A DNA stretch of 64,000 bases, from the NCBI GenBank assembly GCA_964398785.1, contig CAYNNQ010000008.1, positions 1 to 64,000 on the forward strand. Reading direction: 5' to 3'. Positions 44,593 to 53,919 of the stretch are shown piece after piece. This DNA is from CAYNNQ01 sp964398785 (GTDB lineage: Bacteria; Desulfobacterota; Desulfovibrionia; Desulfovibrionales; Desulfonatronovibrionaceae). The notes beneath the pieces are model-generated. The model searched no databases, was not told where the DNA came from, and worked only from the letters and a program-made list of their open reading frames with translations. The translations under genes were made by a program, and so were the position numbers. Every line of letters begins with the position of its first letter. Positions within the stretch are counted from its first letter, which is position 1.

Positions 44593-45831
44593 TTATGTTT
44601 TGAAATGTTTAAACAGGATACTGGCGTTTGTCCCGCCGAACCCGAAGGAATTGCAGAGTGCGTAATTCATATCCTGCTTTTTCGAACCGCCAGGTGTATA
44701 ATCAAGATCGCATTCCGGATCTGGATTATCCAAGTTGATTGTCCCGGGGACCTTCCCTTCTTTTATGGACATTACGCTGAATACGCTTTCAATCCCTCCG
44801 GCCGCGCCGAGCGTGTGCCCGATCATGGATTTGTTCGCGGTTAGACTTATATCATAACTGTGTTTCCCGAACACGCTTTTTATAGCCCGGGTTTCACACT
44901 GGTCATTCAATTGGGTGGATGTGCCGTGGGCGTTTATGTGCTCAATATCCTGCGGTTCAGCATCCGCTTCCCGGAGGGCCCCTTTCATGGCAAGAGCCAT
45001 CCCTTCCCCGGATTCTTCCGGGGCGGTCATATGGAAGGCGTCTGCGGAAGATCCGAAACCCACCACTTCGGCATATATGTCCGCTCCGCGTTTCCGGGCG
45101 CTTTCCAGGGATTCCAGGAGTAATAGCCCGCAGCCTTCTCCGATGACGAAGCCATCCCGGTCGTGATCAAAAGGACGACTGGATTTTTCCGGTTCCTGGT
45201 TGCGCGTGGAAAGGGCGCGCATGGCATTGAATCCGGAAACGGCCATGGGAGTGATAGTGGACTCCACCCCGCCGGTAATCATGAAATCCGCACGTCCCAG
45301 TTTGATTTCCGAAAAGGCGTAACCCACTGCATGCAGCCCGGAGGCGCAGGCGGAAGTGGTAGCCAGATTCGGTCCCCTGGCTCCGGTGAGTATGGAGATT
45401 TGCCCGCTGGCCATATTGGAGATTAGCATGGGGATATAAAAGGGTGATATCCTTTTGGGTCCGTTTTTCATCAGCTTGGAGTGGAAGCTCTCGATTGTTT
45501 CCAACCCGCCCAAACCGCATCCAATGATTATCCCGCATTCCGGACCCAGGGATTGTCCCTCCAGTCCGGTATTCTGCATCAGCATACGGGCGGAGGCTAC
45601 CGCAAAGTGACAGAAGCGGTCCATGCGCTTGGTCTGTTTGTAGGGGATGTGCTCGGTGATATCCAGGTCTTTGACCTCGGCTGCAATTTGGGTAGCGTAC
45701 TGGGAACAGTCGAACCTGGTGAGTTTGTCTACTCCGTTCTTCCCGGCCAGGAGATTGTTCCAGCTTGTGTCCAGATCATTGCCGATGGGAGTAACTCCGG
45801 AGAGACCGGTAACAACTACTCTGTTTGTCAT
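44593..45831 (-). CDS. fabF: 3-oxoacyl-ACP synthase II (KASII)
   Basis: Chain-elongating condensing enzyme of fatty acid synthesis. 412 residues. The Cys-His-His triad is in TTSACASGLH, NAHGTSTQLND and MIGHTLGAAGG. ATG at 45831 starts the conserved MTNRVVVTG; the frame remains open further upstream to 46104, but that extension is repeat-derived and unlike the family. The 416-bp gap to acpP contains an element B copy, whereas acpP and fabF are usually adjacent. Confidence 0.94.
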   Translation of the reverse strand: MTNRVVVTGLSGVTPIGNDLDTSWNNLLAGKNGVDKLTRFDCSQYATQIAAEVKDLDITEHIPYKQTKRMDRFCHFAVASARMLMQNTGLEGQSLGPECGIIIGCGLGGLETIESFHSKLMKNGPKRISPFYIPMLISNMASGQISILTGARGPNLATTSACASGLHAVGYAFSEIKLGRADFMITGGVESTITPMAVSGFNAMRALSTRNQEPEKSSRPFDHDRDGFVIGEGCGLLLLESLESARKRGADIYAEVVGFGSSADAFHMTAPEESGEGMALAMKGALREADAEPQDIEHINAHGTSTQLNDQCETRAIKSVFGKHSYDISLTANKSMIGHTLGAAGGIESVFSVMSIKEGKVPGTINLDNPDPECDLDYTPGGSKKQDMNYALCNSFGFGGTNASILFKHFKT

Positions 45832-46033
45832 AAGCACCGTCTTTATAGGGTTTGTATCCCTCGGGTTCAGCCGTGCAATGCGGCTTTGGCTCCGGGATAA
45901 CAGCCGGTATTTCCTGGTACGCGCATTTTTAAAGGGGGGCAAAGTATTTTGCACCCCATAAGTCCTAATTCCGCGGAAGAAAGAAATTGTTGTACTTAAA
46001 GGCCTGCTTCTCGGTAGCTGCCTGTAAGCGTGA

Positions 46034-46205
46034 GAAAATATGCTACTCTGGCGAAGGGCATGGATCTTTTGTATTTCCTGGGCCTGATCCTTTCCGGCAT
46101 TCAAAGTCGTATTTTGAATGCCGGAATTGTCGGTTAAGTATGCAAAGGGATCAGGCGACGAAAATCCACAGATAGCGTCAGAGAGCCGGAAATATTCTTA
46201 TACGC
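46034..46205. repeat. Element B, copy 7, 156 bp with 8-bp flanks
   Basis: GAAAATAT (46034-46041) and GGAAATAT (46198-46205) match at 7 of 8. The unit begins GCTACTCTGGCG and ends in reverse with GGCTCTCTGACG; both ends then carry the TGGAT..CCTGATCC core. The centre holds a perfect hairpin built on CCGGCATTCAAA/TTTGAATGCCGG-like arms. It lies between acpP and fabF and accounts for most of that 416-bp gap; no gene is seen there. Confidence 0.7.
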
Positions 46206-46247
46206 CAGCTAACCGGAGGACAAGAGTCCCAGGAGCTGATCGTTCGG

Positions 46248-46478
46248 TTATTGATTGGCTTGAATATATTTGACTGCGTCCTGGACTGTCAAAATTTCTT
46301 GGGCTTTTTCGTCGTCGATCTCCACCCCGAATTCCTCTTCCATGGCCATTATAAGCTCTGTCAAATCTAGGGAATCGGCTCCAAGGTCATCCACGAATTT
46401 GGCCTCCGGCTTGACTTGGTCCGCATTCACTCCCAGCTGGTCGACAATAATCTCCTGAATTTTTTCCTGCACAGACAT
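46248..46478 (-). CDS. acpP: Acyl carrier protein
   Basis: Carries growing acyl chains on phosphopantetheine at Ser36 in GADSLDLTEL. 76 residues, acidic four-helix protein. Located after fabG and before fabF, in the order plsX-fabH-fabG-acpP-fabF. Confidence 0.96.
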   Translation of the reverse strand: MSVQEKIQEIIVDQLGVNADQVKPEAKFVDDLGADSLDLTELIMAMEEEFGVEIDDEKAQEILTVQDAVKYIQANQ

Positions 46479-46514
46479 CTTGTACCTCCCGATTTGAATT
46501 TTACTCTCAGTTGT

Positions 46515-47258
46515 TTACATATACATTCCGCCGTTGACGCCCAAGACTTGACCGGTGATGTATTGGGCTCCAGGCGAGGCCAGAAAAGATACGGTCCGGG
46601 CCACGTCTTCCGCTTCCCCGAATTTTTTTCCGGGGATCTTGTCCAGGTATTGTTCCCGCATATCCTCGGGGAGGGCGGAAGTCATATCTGTGGAAATAAA
46701 CCCCGGAGCAACTGCATTGACCGTTATATTCCGGGGAGCCAACTCCTGGGCGGCACTTTTGGTCAAACCGATTATGCCCGCCTTGGCCGCAGTGTAATTG
46801 GTCTGTCCGGCATTTCCGGCCTGGGCTGTAACCGAACTAATATTTACGATCCTGCCGTATTTTTGGCGCATCATGATTTTCGCTGCCTGTTGTAGGCAGT
46901 AGAAGGTCCCGGAAAGATTCACCCGTAGGACATCTTCCCATTGTTTTTCTTTCAGCCGGACCAAAAGGCCGTCCTGGGTCAACCCGGCATTGTTCACCAA
47001 AACTTCCAGCCGGACCTGGTCCTTGATTTCCCGGGCGAAAAATTCCTGGATACTGGAAGAATCCCCTATGTCCAAAGGAAAGGATTGAGCCCGTCCTCCT
47101 TCGTCCTCGATACGGGAGCAGACTTCCCGGGCCAGTTCCGGTTTGCTTACATAGGTCAGGTAGACCAGGTATCCGTCTGCAGCCAGTTGCCGAGCTATTT
47201 CCTGTCCGATTCCCCGGGATCCGCCGGTGACCAGAGCGGTCTTGTCCTTTTCGCTCAT
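46515..47258 (-). CDS. fabG: 3-oxoacyl-ACP reductase
   Basis: NADPH-dependent reduction step of fatty acid elongation. 247 residues, short-chain dehydrogenase. Cofactor motif TGGSRGIG, NNAG, catalytic Ser/Tyr/Lys in the SSVTA and NYTAAKAG stretches, and the C-terminal ITGQVLGVNGGMYM are intact. Between fabH and acpP. Confidence 0.95.
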   Translation of the reverse strand: MSEKDKTALVTGGSRGIGQEIARQLAADGYLVYLTYVSKPELAREVCSRIEDEGGRAQSFPLDIGDSSSIQEFFAREIKDQVRLEVLVNNAGLTQDGLLVRLKEKQWEDVLRVNLSGTFYCLQQAAKIMMRQKYGRIVNISSVTAQAGNAGQTNYTAAKAGIIGLTKSAAQELAPRNITVNAVAPGFISTDMTSALPEDMREQYLDKIPGKKFGEAEDVARTVSFLASPGAQYITGQVLGVNGGMYM

Positions 47259-47324
47259 GTAAGCTCCTCAGTTTTGGCTGTTGAACTTGTCTTCCGGAAA
47301 TCAATCTTTAATTTCAAAAAGTCC

Positions 47325-48305
47325 TTAAAAATCTATAAGGGCGGCTCCCCAGGTGAAACCGCCTCCGAAAGCAACTATCAATACCCTGTGCCCCTTGCGT
47401 ATCCGGCCCGTCTCCCAGGCTTCGGCAAGGGCTATGGGCACAGAGGCCGCGGATGTGTTCCCGTATTTTTCCACATTTACGTATACCTGATCCGGTGCGG
47501 CATCAAGCTTTTTACCCAGGGCATCAATGATCCGGATATTGGCCTGATGGGGGACAATAAGGTCAATGTCCTTTGTGCGCAAGTTGTTGCGCTTCAGGAT
47601 TTCTTCGGCGATATCCCGCATGGAGTTCACGGCGTTTTTGAACACCTCACGCCCCTCCATCTGGACAAAGAACTCTTCTTCTATGGTCTCGCCCTGCTTT
47701 ATCCGGTCGCGGGATCCGCCGCCCTTAACAGTCAATAGATGTCCGAGAGATCCGTCTGCCTTGAGCAGGACATCCCGGACAGTAGCTCCGTTGTTTTGGT
47801 TACTGACCACCGCGGCACCGGCACCGTCCCCGAATAGGACGCACGTGGCTCTGTCCCGGAAATTTATACGCGAAGTCACTATTTCCGAGGCCACCAGAAG
47901 GATGTTTGCCTCGGGGTGCACCGCGGTCAAACCGCGGCACATTTCCAGTCCATAAGTAAATCCGGTGCATGCGGTGTTGACGTCAAAACAGGGGATGTGC
48001 CCCAGGCCCATGCGCTCCTGAAGGCAGCAGGAGGCATTGGGTACATAGTAGTCCGGAGTGAAGGTAGGAAGCACCAAATGAGTGATTTGCCCCGCCTCGA
48101 GACCAGATTCTTCCATGGCCCGGCGCGCCGCTTCCAGGCCCAGTTCCGAGCATGATTCCTCCACTGCCATTCGGCGTTCCCTGATCCCCGTCCGGGTGGT
48201 TATCCACTCGTCAGAGGTGTCCACTATTTTTTCCAGATCGAAATTGGTCAGCCTGGTAGGGGGGACGTAAAAGCCCAGACCGGAAATTTTTGCGTTTGTA
48301 GGCAT
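47325..48305 (-). CDS. fabH: 3-oxoacyl-ACP synthase III
   Basis: Initiates fatty acid synthesis by condensing acetyl-CoA with malonyl-ACP. 326 residues. The Cys-His-Asn triad is in NTACTGFTYG, VPHQANIRI and YGNTSAASVP. Follows plsX. Confidence 0.95.
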   Translation of the reverse strand: MPTNAKISGLGFYVPPTRLTNFDLEKIVDTSDEWITTRTGIRERRMAVEESCSELGLEAARRAMEESGLEAGQITHLVLPTFTPDYYVPNASCCLQERMGLGHIPCFDVNTACTGFTYGLEMCRGLTAVHPEANILLVASEIVTSRINFRDRATCVLFGDGAGAAVVSNQNNGATVRDVLLKADGSLGHLLTVKGGGSRDRIKQGETIEEEFFVQMEGREVFKNAVNSMRDIAEEILKRNNLRTKDIDLIVPHQANIRIIDALGKKLDAAPDQVYVNVEKYGNTSAASVPIALAEAWETGRIRKGHRVLIVAFGGGFTWGAALIDF

Positions 48306-48409
48306 TTGAGTGAACCTAGATTTGAGATGGTTTTGTTTACGTTAGTCTTCTTGAAAATGTACGGGACTTCCGACAGTGACAACAGAGTTATAAAAAAATT
48401 TCGTTTTTT

Positions 48410-49480
48410 TCAGCTTTCCGCTGTTGGTGCATCCCCGGTCTGGACCTTTTTGCCCAGGATATTCAATTCTTTATTGGTGGCCATGCCCCGGGCCATATGT
48501 TCATTGGCCTTGTTGGCCACAAAGGAGCCGGCCATGCGTGTGGCATTGTACACCGCCTTGGGATTGGAGGAGCCGTGGCAGACGATGGTGATCCCTTTAA
48601 GGCCTAGAAGTGGGGCGCCTCCGTACTCGGCATAGTCGATCCGTCTGTTGAAGTTTTTAAGTGCACGTATTCCCAAAAGAAAACCTACCCGCCCCAAAAT
48701 GCTTTTTTTGACTTCAAGTTTGAGGATGTTGCTCAGGGACAAAGCCAGGCCTTCCATCAGCTTAAGGGAAACATTGCCTACAAACCCGTCGCAGAGAAAA
48801 ATGTCCACATCTCCCTTGAACAGGTCCCGCCCCTCGACATTGCCAATAAAGTTTAGGGAGGACATGCCAAGCAGACGCGCTGTTTCCCGCACCAGGTTGT
48901 TACCTTTTCCTGCCTCTTCACCTATGGTCAAAATCCCCGTGCGGGGGGTTTTCATGTGTAGGACGTCCTTGGCCAGGACATCAGCCATTATCCCGAATTG
49001 TACCAAATGGTGTGGCTTGCATTCCACGTTGGCCCCCACGTCCACAAGGATGGCCGGTCCCTTTTCCGTGGGTAGGATGGAAGCCAGAGCTGGACGCTCT
49101 ATGCCTTCGATCCGGCCAAGGATGAATACTCCACTGCCCAGAGTGGCTCCTGAATTCCCGGCACTCACCACTCCGTCCGCTTCTTTTTGGCGCACCTTGC
49201 GAAAGGCCACCTGGATGGAGGAGTCCTTGTATCTCCGCAGTGCCTCGGAAGGCTTTTCAGACATGCCCACTGTTTCCGGGGCATGAGCTATCTCTACATC
49301 CAGTCCGTCGGTATTATGTGCGGATAACTCCTTGGATAACCTTTCTTCGTCTCCAACCAGCAGCAAAGAAAGATCGTCTTTTCGTGCGGCTTTCAGCGCA
49401 CCGGGTATAACCACTTCCGGTCCTTTGTCGCCGCCCATGGCATCAATAGCCAGGCGAGGCTTCTTGGGGGGACCGGGCAT
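48410..49480 (-). CDS. plsX: Phosphate acyltransferase PlsX
   Basis: Converts acyl-ACP to acyl-phosphate for phospholipid synthesis. 356 residues. AIDAMGGDKGPEVVIPGA at the start, SAGNSGATL, DVGANVECKP and GDVDIFLCDGFVGNVSLK are family landmarks. It begins 3 bp after rpmF. Confidence 0.94.
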   Translation of the reverse strand: MPGPPKKPRLAIDAMGGDKGPEVVIPGALKAARKDDLSLLLVGDEERLSKELSAHNTDGLDVEIAHAPETVGMSEKPSEALRRYKDSSIQVAFRKVRQKEADGVVSAGNSGATLGSGVFILGRIEGIERPALASILPTEKGPAILVDVGANVECKPHHLVQFGIMADVLAKDVLHMKTPRTGILTIGEEAGKGNNLVRETARLLGMSSLNFIGNVEGRDLFKGDVDIFLCDGFVGNVSLKLMEGLALSLSNILKLEVKKSILGRVGFLLGIRALKNFNRRIDYAEYGGAPLLGLKGITIVCHGSSNPKAVYNATRMAGSFVANKANEHMARGMATNKELNILGKKVQTGDAPTAES

Positions 49481-49483
49481 GAT

Positions 49484-49645
49484 CTAGTACTGACGCCTCT
49501 TGTATTTGCCGCATTTGGGGCAGATGCGATGTGGCAGGGTGGTTTCCCCACATTCGCAGTAGATTACGTTGGGTACGGGGACATGATCGTGTGCCCGGCG
49601 CATATTCCTTCTGGACTTGGATGTCTTTTTCTTGGGAAGAGCCAT
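49484..49645 (-). CDS. rpmF: 50S ribosomal protein L32
   Basis: 53-residue ribosomal protein. It starts MALPKKKTSKSRR and has the zinc-ribbon cysteines Cys30, Cys32, Cys42 and Cys45 (YCECG, then CPKCGKYK). ATG at 49643-49645 with GGAGAGG upstream; TAG at 49484-49486. It sits in the standard DUF177-rpmF-plsX order. Confidence 0.95.
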   Translation of the reverse strand: MALPKKKTSKSRRNMRRAHDHVPVPNVIYCECGETTLPHRICPKCGKYKRRQY

Positions 49646-49664
49646 TTCTAAGCACCTCTCCTTG

Positions 49665-50192
49665 TTATTTGGATATTTTTATTTTTTTGAATATTTCCAG
49701 CCGTGGGTCGGTCTTTTCTGTGGAGCAGGAACAAGGACCTTCATTCAGGTCCTTCCCGCAATGAGGGCAGAGTCCCTTGCATTCCTCGGAGCACAGGATT
49801 TTGCCCGGCAGAGACAGATTGAACTGTTCCCACATCAAATGTTCAATATTCAGTTCCCAGTGGCCGCTTATCTCTCGAAGCAGGGACTCCAAAGGTGTAT
49901 CCGAAGCGGCGGAAAAGTCTTCAAATATTTGAAATTTCCGATCAACCCCCACTTTCGCTGATTTGAGACAGCGCTCGCAGGGCAGGCTGAATACCCCTTT
50001 CAGATACCCGGTAAGTAAAAAGCCTTCGGATTGGGGGAGTACATGCAGGCCCAGCTGTATATCACTTTCCGGGCTGCCCTGCATGCTGTGCTTATGCAGC
50101 AATTCATCCCAGTCCCTGCTTTCTTCAAATGAAAAGTCCCGGCCTTGAGCCGGGATATCGGTCAGTTCCAGCCATGTATACAACTTGATCAC
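49665..50192 (-). CDS. DUF177/YceD-family protein
   Basis: 175 residues. YceD relatives are needed for normal 23S rRNA level or processing in plants and are almost always linked to rpmF. The central CERC pair and a C-terminal cluster (CSEECKGLCPHCG, then CSC) are the family pattern. First gene of the rpmF-plsX-fab run. Molecular role remains uncertain. Confidence 0.85.
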   Translation of the reverse strand: MIKLYTWLELTDIPAQGRDFSFEESRDWDELLHKHSMQGSPESDIQLGLHVLPQSEGFLLTGYLKGVFSLPCERCLKSAKVGVDRKFQIFEDFSAASDTPLESLLREISGHWELNIEHLMWEQFNLSLPGKILCSEECKGLCPHCGKDLNEGPCSCSTEKTDPRLEIFKKIKISK

Positions 50193-50354
50193 CTCGAGCT
50201 ATTTCATGTATATGCGAGCCGTTTTGATTGTCAAGTTTTTTACCCTTGCTTTTTTTCAAGGAGGAGTTTATACATCCTTGTTCCTTGCTTGATAAGCAAG
50301 GGGAAGTCCTACGGGAAATATCAATTCAAATTAGTATTTACATAGGAGGTCGCC

Positions 50355-50555
50355 ATGAGTAAGGAATGTGCGTTCTGCGGGAAAAAACCGCGGGTTGGCA
50401 ACAATGTCAGTCATGCCCACAAAAAGAGTAAGAGGCGTTTCATGCCCAATTTGCATAGTGTCCGGGCCGAACTGGATGGGGGGAAAGTGAGGAAGGTATC
50501 TGTTTGTACCCGTTGCCTGCGTTCCGGGGCGGTACAGAAACCGAAAGCAGGTTAA
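50355..50555 (+). CDS. rpmB: 50S ribosomal protein L28
   Basis: 66 residues, zinc-binding form with Cys5, Cys8, Cys51 and Cys54 (CAFCGKKP and VCTRCLRSG). AGGAGGT lies before ATG at 50355. Divergent from the DUF177-rpmF operon, so the 162-bp gap carries promoters for ribosomal genes on both sides; a bidirectional terminator follows. Confidence 0.95.
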   Translation: MSKECAFCGKKPRVGNNVSHAHKKSKRRFMPNLHSVRAELDGGKVRKVSVCTRCLRSGAVQKPKAG

Positions 50556-50590
50556 AAAAAACCCGCCGAAACGGCGGGTTTTTTTTATTA
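50553..50590. terminator. Bidirectional terminator between rpmB and the coiled-coil gene
   Basis: CCCGCCG and CGGCGGG (loop AAA) are flanked by seven or more A residues on the left and eight T residues on the right, so it can end transcription from both directions. It overlaps the rpmB stop region. Confidence 0.88.
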
Positions 50591-51013
50591 GCGGCCCCGG
50601 CCCATAAAAGGTTTCATTTTTTTCTGCAGGGAGGAATATTCATCCAGCAAATCCTTGGCTTTGGAGTCTTCCTGGATCATTGCCTTCCGGATGTCCTTCT
50701 GTAATTGCTTCCCCTTCTTCTGCAATTTCTCCTGCATCTTTTTATAGTCGTCCAGACTCTTTTTCAGGTCCGGATTGGACTTGATTGCCTTTTGCCTGAG
50801 GTCCCGCAGTTGTTTGCTTACCTCTTGCATCCTTTTCATGTCTTTTTGCAGCTGAGCCTTTTTGGCCTTCATGTCCTGAGACTGTTGGGACTTCGCGGGA
50901 ATTTTTTTCTGGGATTGTCCCTCCTTTTGCTGGGCAAACAAGGTCCCGGTCACTCCCAAGCAGAAAACAAGGGCAAATACAAGCATAGCAGTACGTTTTA
51001 AACCTGTGGGCAT
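50588..51013 (-). CDS. Periplasmic coiled-coil protein of unknown function
   Basis: 141 residues: a signal peptide (about 1-28, cut after LFA), then almost entirely Lys/Gln/Glu-rich helix with heptad character (MKAKKAQLQKDMKRMQEVSK and onward), ending FMGRGR. This resembles small periplasmic helical proteins such as OmpH/Skp-like or CpxP-like chaperones only in general character. GGAGGAG precedes the ATG. Single gene, convergent with rpmB. Confidence 0.65.
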   Translation of the reverse strand: MPTGLKRTAMLVFALVFCLGVTGTLFAQQKEGQSQKKIPAKSQQSQDMKAKKAQLQKDMKRMQEVSKQLRDLRQKAIKSNPDLKKSLDDYKKMQEKLQKKGKQLQKDIRKAMIQEDSKAKDLLDEYSSLQKKMKPFMGRGR

Positions 51014-51192
51014 TTAGCTCCTCCTTTATAAAATTGTTAAAACCAAAATGAGATAAACACTTTAGCATAAGCTTACCGAGGATTGTCAAATCCTTTTTCG
51101 TGTCTGCCTTTTTTGCTCTTGGGTTGCGATGCCAGGGAGTCTGGGAAAAGTCGTTTTTTCCCAGACATTAAATAAATTTTTTTGAAAACTCA

Positions 51193-51474
51193 AAAATCCG
51201 GGCTCTTGGACACAGCCTGTGGATTTTTTGTATTTTTTCCGCCTGCTCTTTTTGGATGCTTTTAAGGGGGAAACCGCACCGAGAATCGGGCTCTTAATGC
51301 AGACTGGCAAAATTACCAACTTGAATGCTGCCAAACTTTTTCTCCCTTTCAAAACTAGAGTCCAGAGGGGGCATCCCCCTTTGCCGGGACCTGGAAAACA
51401 CCGGGCCGGTTGTTGGGCATCTAAAAAAATCTGGCGGAGAAAATCCATGTCAAACGTCGAGGAATCAAAATCCG
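51193..51474 (+). repeat. Element B, copy 8, full length without insertion
   Basis: Perfect 8-bp direct repeats AAAATCCG at 51193-51200 and 51467-51474 flank 266 bp. The left end GGCTCTTGGACACAG (first type) leads to GTGGATTTT..CCGCCTGCTC; the right end (second type) is GGCGGAGAAAATCCATG then TCAAACGTCGAGGAATC. The interior matches the 13-kb copy in reverse and lacks element A, making it the empty-site reference. It occupies half of the 574-bp gap between two divergent genes; the remaining bases hold no recognised gene. Confidence 0.85.
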
Positions 51475-51587
51475 CAGGTTACATCGAGAAACCGCGAAAT
51501 TTGGGCAATTATATTTTAAACGAGGCAATTTATTATAGACAAACAAAAATTTTTTTGGTTAGAAGGCTATAAATTTGGAGTTACAAT

Positions 51588-52415
51588 ATGATGATCACCA
51601 ATACACAGGCACGCGAGATCAAAGAGAACCTAGGCCGGGCCAAGTCGCTTTTTAATCGCCATGAGGTCCTAAGGGGTATTATAACTGCCCTGGAAGGGAT
51701 GAAGATCTATTTTACCACCAACATCTATGGTTCCCAGAAGATAGAAATTGAGTACATGTTCGCGGAGATCGTGCAGATGTTTACCACCTTTCCGGAAGTT
51801 AAAAAGTTTCTTCCCTCCGGGTTTGAATACAAGAAAGGCAAGGAAAAGGAAATCTATCAGCAGTTGGTCGGAGTTATCCAGGAAATGGCCAAGAGTCTTC
51901 AAGAACAGGAAACCGATAGTGGGGCCGGAGATGAGGAAGAATTGAGACGGCGTAGGCTTTTGGAGAACATGCAGGCTGCTTTGCAGTCCCAGGACAAAGC
52001 CAAGGCCGCTTCGCATATGAAGGCCCTCGTTGACGCCTATGGAGATGGACCGGAAATCTACAACGAGATTGCCGAAAACCTGTATCAGGCCGGGCAGCTA
52101 GACCAAGCCCTGTCATTTGCCCGTAAGGCGCTTTTAAAGGATAAGAAGAACCAGACTGCTTATAAGATTATGGTTAATGTCCACCGCTACCGGGGAGAAT
52201 ACGAAGAGGCCGAGAAATGCTATAAGAACGCTTTGCAGGCGTTCGGAGAGCATGCCAATATTTATCTCAATCTGCATCGTCTTTACAAGGAATGGGGCAA
52301 GACGGACCATGCTGTTGCCGCGGCAAAGAAGGTGCTGCAGTTGGACCCGGAGAACGAGGAAGCCAATTCTTTTTTTAAAGAAAACGGAGGAAACGGCGAA
52401 AGGGAGCAGGGCTGA
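51588..52415 (+). CDS. TPR-repeat protein of unknown function
   Basis: 275 residues. The N-terminal half (1-115) is helical and not recognised (REIKENLGRAKSLFNRHEVLRG region, with KKFLPSGFEYKKGKE). The C-terminal half carries at least three TPRs: PEIYNEIAENLYQAGQLDQAL; AYKIMVNVHRYRGEYEEAEKC; and IYLNLHRLYKEWGKTDHAVAA. No signal peptide, so probably cytoplasmic. It is a likely protein-interaction scaffold. Convergent with gltX. Confidence 0.75.
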   Translation: MMITNTQAREIKENLGRAKSLFNRHEVLRGIITALEGMKIYFTTNIYGSQKIEIEYMFAEIVQMFTTFPEVKKFLPSGFEYKKGKEKEIYQQLVGVIQEMAKSLQEQETDSGAGDEEELRRRRLLENMQAALQSQDKAKAASHMKALVDAYGDGPEIYNEIAENLYQAGQLDQALSFARKALLKDKKNQTAYKIMVNVHRYRGEYEEAEKCYKNALQAFGEHANIYLNLHRLYKEWGKTDHAVAAAKKVLQLDPENEEANSFFKENGGNGEREQG

Positions 52416-52451
52416 ATTTTCCCTTGAAATGCAGCACCGTACTTCCCCAGG

Positions 52452-53849
52452 TCATTCCCCGGTTCCCGCCGCACGTTGCAGTCGGGCAATCGTGCTTTCC
52501 TTTCCCAGGACCTCCATAGTTTCAAATAGTCCAGGGCTGAAAGTCTTGCCGGTAATGGCTACCCTTATGGGCTGGGCTATTTTCTTGAATTTTATACCGG
52601 CTTCTTCCAGATAGGCGGCTACAGCTTCCTCCTGACTTTTCTGACTGAAGTCCTCGAGGCCTTGTAGGCGATGGAGTAAATAGCGCAGATGCTTTTTGTT
52701 TTCCGGAGTGAGGAATTTCTCTGCGGCCTGCGCATCGCAAGGTAGCTCCGAATCCTTGAACAGGAAGAATTCGGCCATTTCAGCCATTTCCTGCATGGTT
52801 TTGGCCCGGGGCTGAAGCAGGGGAACGATCTTTTCCAGATAGGAGACATCAGCCTTGTGCCCCATTTCTGCCAGGTGTTCTTCCAGTATAGAAGACAGAC
52901 GGGAGGTGTCTCCTTCCTTGATATAGTTGCTGTTCAGCCATTTCAGCTTTTCCAAATCAAAAACACATGCGGAAGAATTTAGACCCTGCATATTGAATTT
53001 GTCTATTAGCTCTTCCGGAGGGATTATCTCCTCGTCCCCATATCCCCAACCCAATTTGGCCAGGTAGTTGAGCAGGGCTTCGGGCAAAAAGCCCTGCTTT
53101 TTGAAATCCATTACGGAAGTGGCGCCGTGTCGTTTCGAGAGCTTTTTCTTGTCCGGTCCGAGTATCATGGGCACATGGGCAAATAGTGGGGGCTCTGCTC
53201 CCAGTGCCCGGTATATGGCTATTTGTCTGGGGGTATTGTTTATGTGGTCGTCTCCGCGTAAGATGTGGGTCATGCCCATAGTGATGTCATCCACAACAAC
53301 TGCCAGATTGTAGGTGGGGGTCCCGTCCGCGCGTTCCAAGACAAGATCGTCCAGTTCCGAATTGTCCACGGATATCGGACCCTTGACTTGGTCCTTGAAT
53401 GTGGTCGCTCCGCTCAGGGGCATTTTGAGCCGTACAACACGATCTTGTCCGGGACCAAGTCCCTGTTCCCTGCAGCGGCCATTGTACTTGGGCTTTAGTC
53501 CCTTGGCCCGGGCTTCCTCCCGCATTTTCTCCACTTCTTCCGGAGTACACCGGCAATAGTAGGCCTCTCCGGAATCCAGCAGTTTTTGGATATATTCCCG
53601 GTAAAGATCGAAGCGTTTGCTTTGATAGAAAGGTCCCTGGTCGTAATCCATTCCCAGCCATTCCATGGCCTTTAGGATGGAACGGGTGGTTTCTTGCGTG
53701 GATCGTTCCAGATCGGTGTCCTCGATGCGCAGTACAAACGTCCCGTTGTTTTTTCTGGCCCACAGCCAGTTGTAGATGGCGGTCCTTGCACCGCCTATGT
53801 GCAAATTTCCCGTCGGACTGGGCGGGAATCTGGTGACAACCTTGCTCAT
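52452..53849 (-). CDS. gltX: Glutamyl-tRNA synthetase
   Basis: Charges tRNA-Glu (and possibly tRNA-Gln, for later amidation). 465 residues, class I. The HIGH-like motif is PSPTGNLHIGGART and the KMSKS-like motif KKLSKRHGAT. ATG at 53849 (MSKVVTRF) follows GGGGAAA; 21 upstream in-frame codons would run through a terminator hairpin and are excluded. Confidence 0.94.
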   Translation of the reverse strand: MSKVVTRFPPSPTGNLHIGGARTAIYNWLWARKNNGTFVLRIEDTDLERSTQETTRSILKAMEWLGMDYDQGPFYQSKRFDLYREYIQKLLDSGEAYYCRCTPEEVEKMREEARAKGLKPKYNGRCREQGLGPGQDRVVRLKMPLSGATTFKDQVKGPISVDNSELDDLVLERADGTPTYNLAVVVDDITMGMTHILRGDDHINNTPRQIAIYRALGAEPPLFAHVPMILGPDKKKLSKRHGATSVMDFKKQGFLPEALLNYLAKLGWGYGDEEIIPPEELIDKFNMQGLNSSACVFDLEKLKWLNSNYIKEGDTSRLSSILEEHLAEMGHKADVSYLEKIVPLLQPRAKTMQEMAEMAEFFLFKDSELPCDAQAAEKFLTPENKKHLRYLLHRLQGLEDFSQKSQEEAVAAYLEEAGIKFKKIAQPIRVAITGKTFSPGLFETMEVLGKESTIARLQRAAGTGE

Positions 53850-53858
53850 TTTTTCCCC

Positions 53859-53887
53859 TGAAAACAAAGGCGGGCCTTGGGCCCGCC
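53859..53887 (-). terminator. Terminator between nfu gene and gltX
   Basis: An 8-bp stem GGCGGGCC/GGCCCGCC with a 3-nt loop (53869-53887), followed on the minus strand by TTTGTTTTC. It lies after the Nfu-domain gene and just before gltX, so it would end the former. Confidence 0.55.
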
Positions 53888-53919
53888 GGTAAGATAGTTT
53901 TTTATAAAGCAAAAACGGC

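Noticed and set aside
45832..46104. N-terminal extension of fabF to 46104
   Set aside because: The extra residues are unlike the KASII family and come from the intergenic repeat; MTNRVVVTG at 45831 is the normal start.
46042..46197. CRISPR-like repeats or an array in the intergenic repeats
   Set aside because: Copies are scattered singly, differ in length and carry terminal inverted repeats with flanking duplications, not repeat-spacer units.
51086..51448. 120-aa minus-strand frame in the 51-kb gap
   Set aside because: Covers element B copy 8; no ribosome site, and similar only to other B-derived frames.
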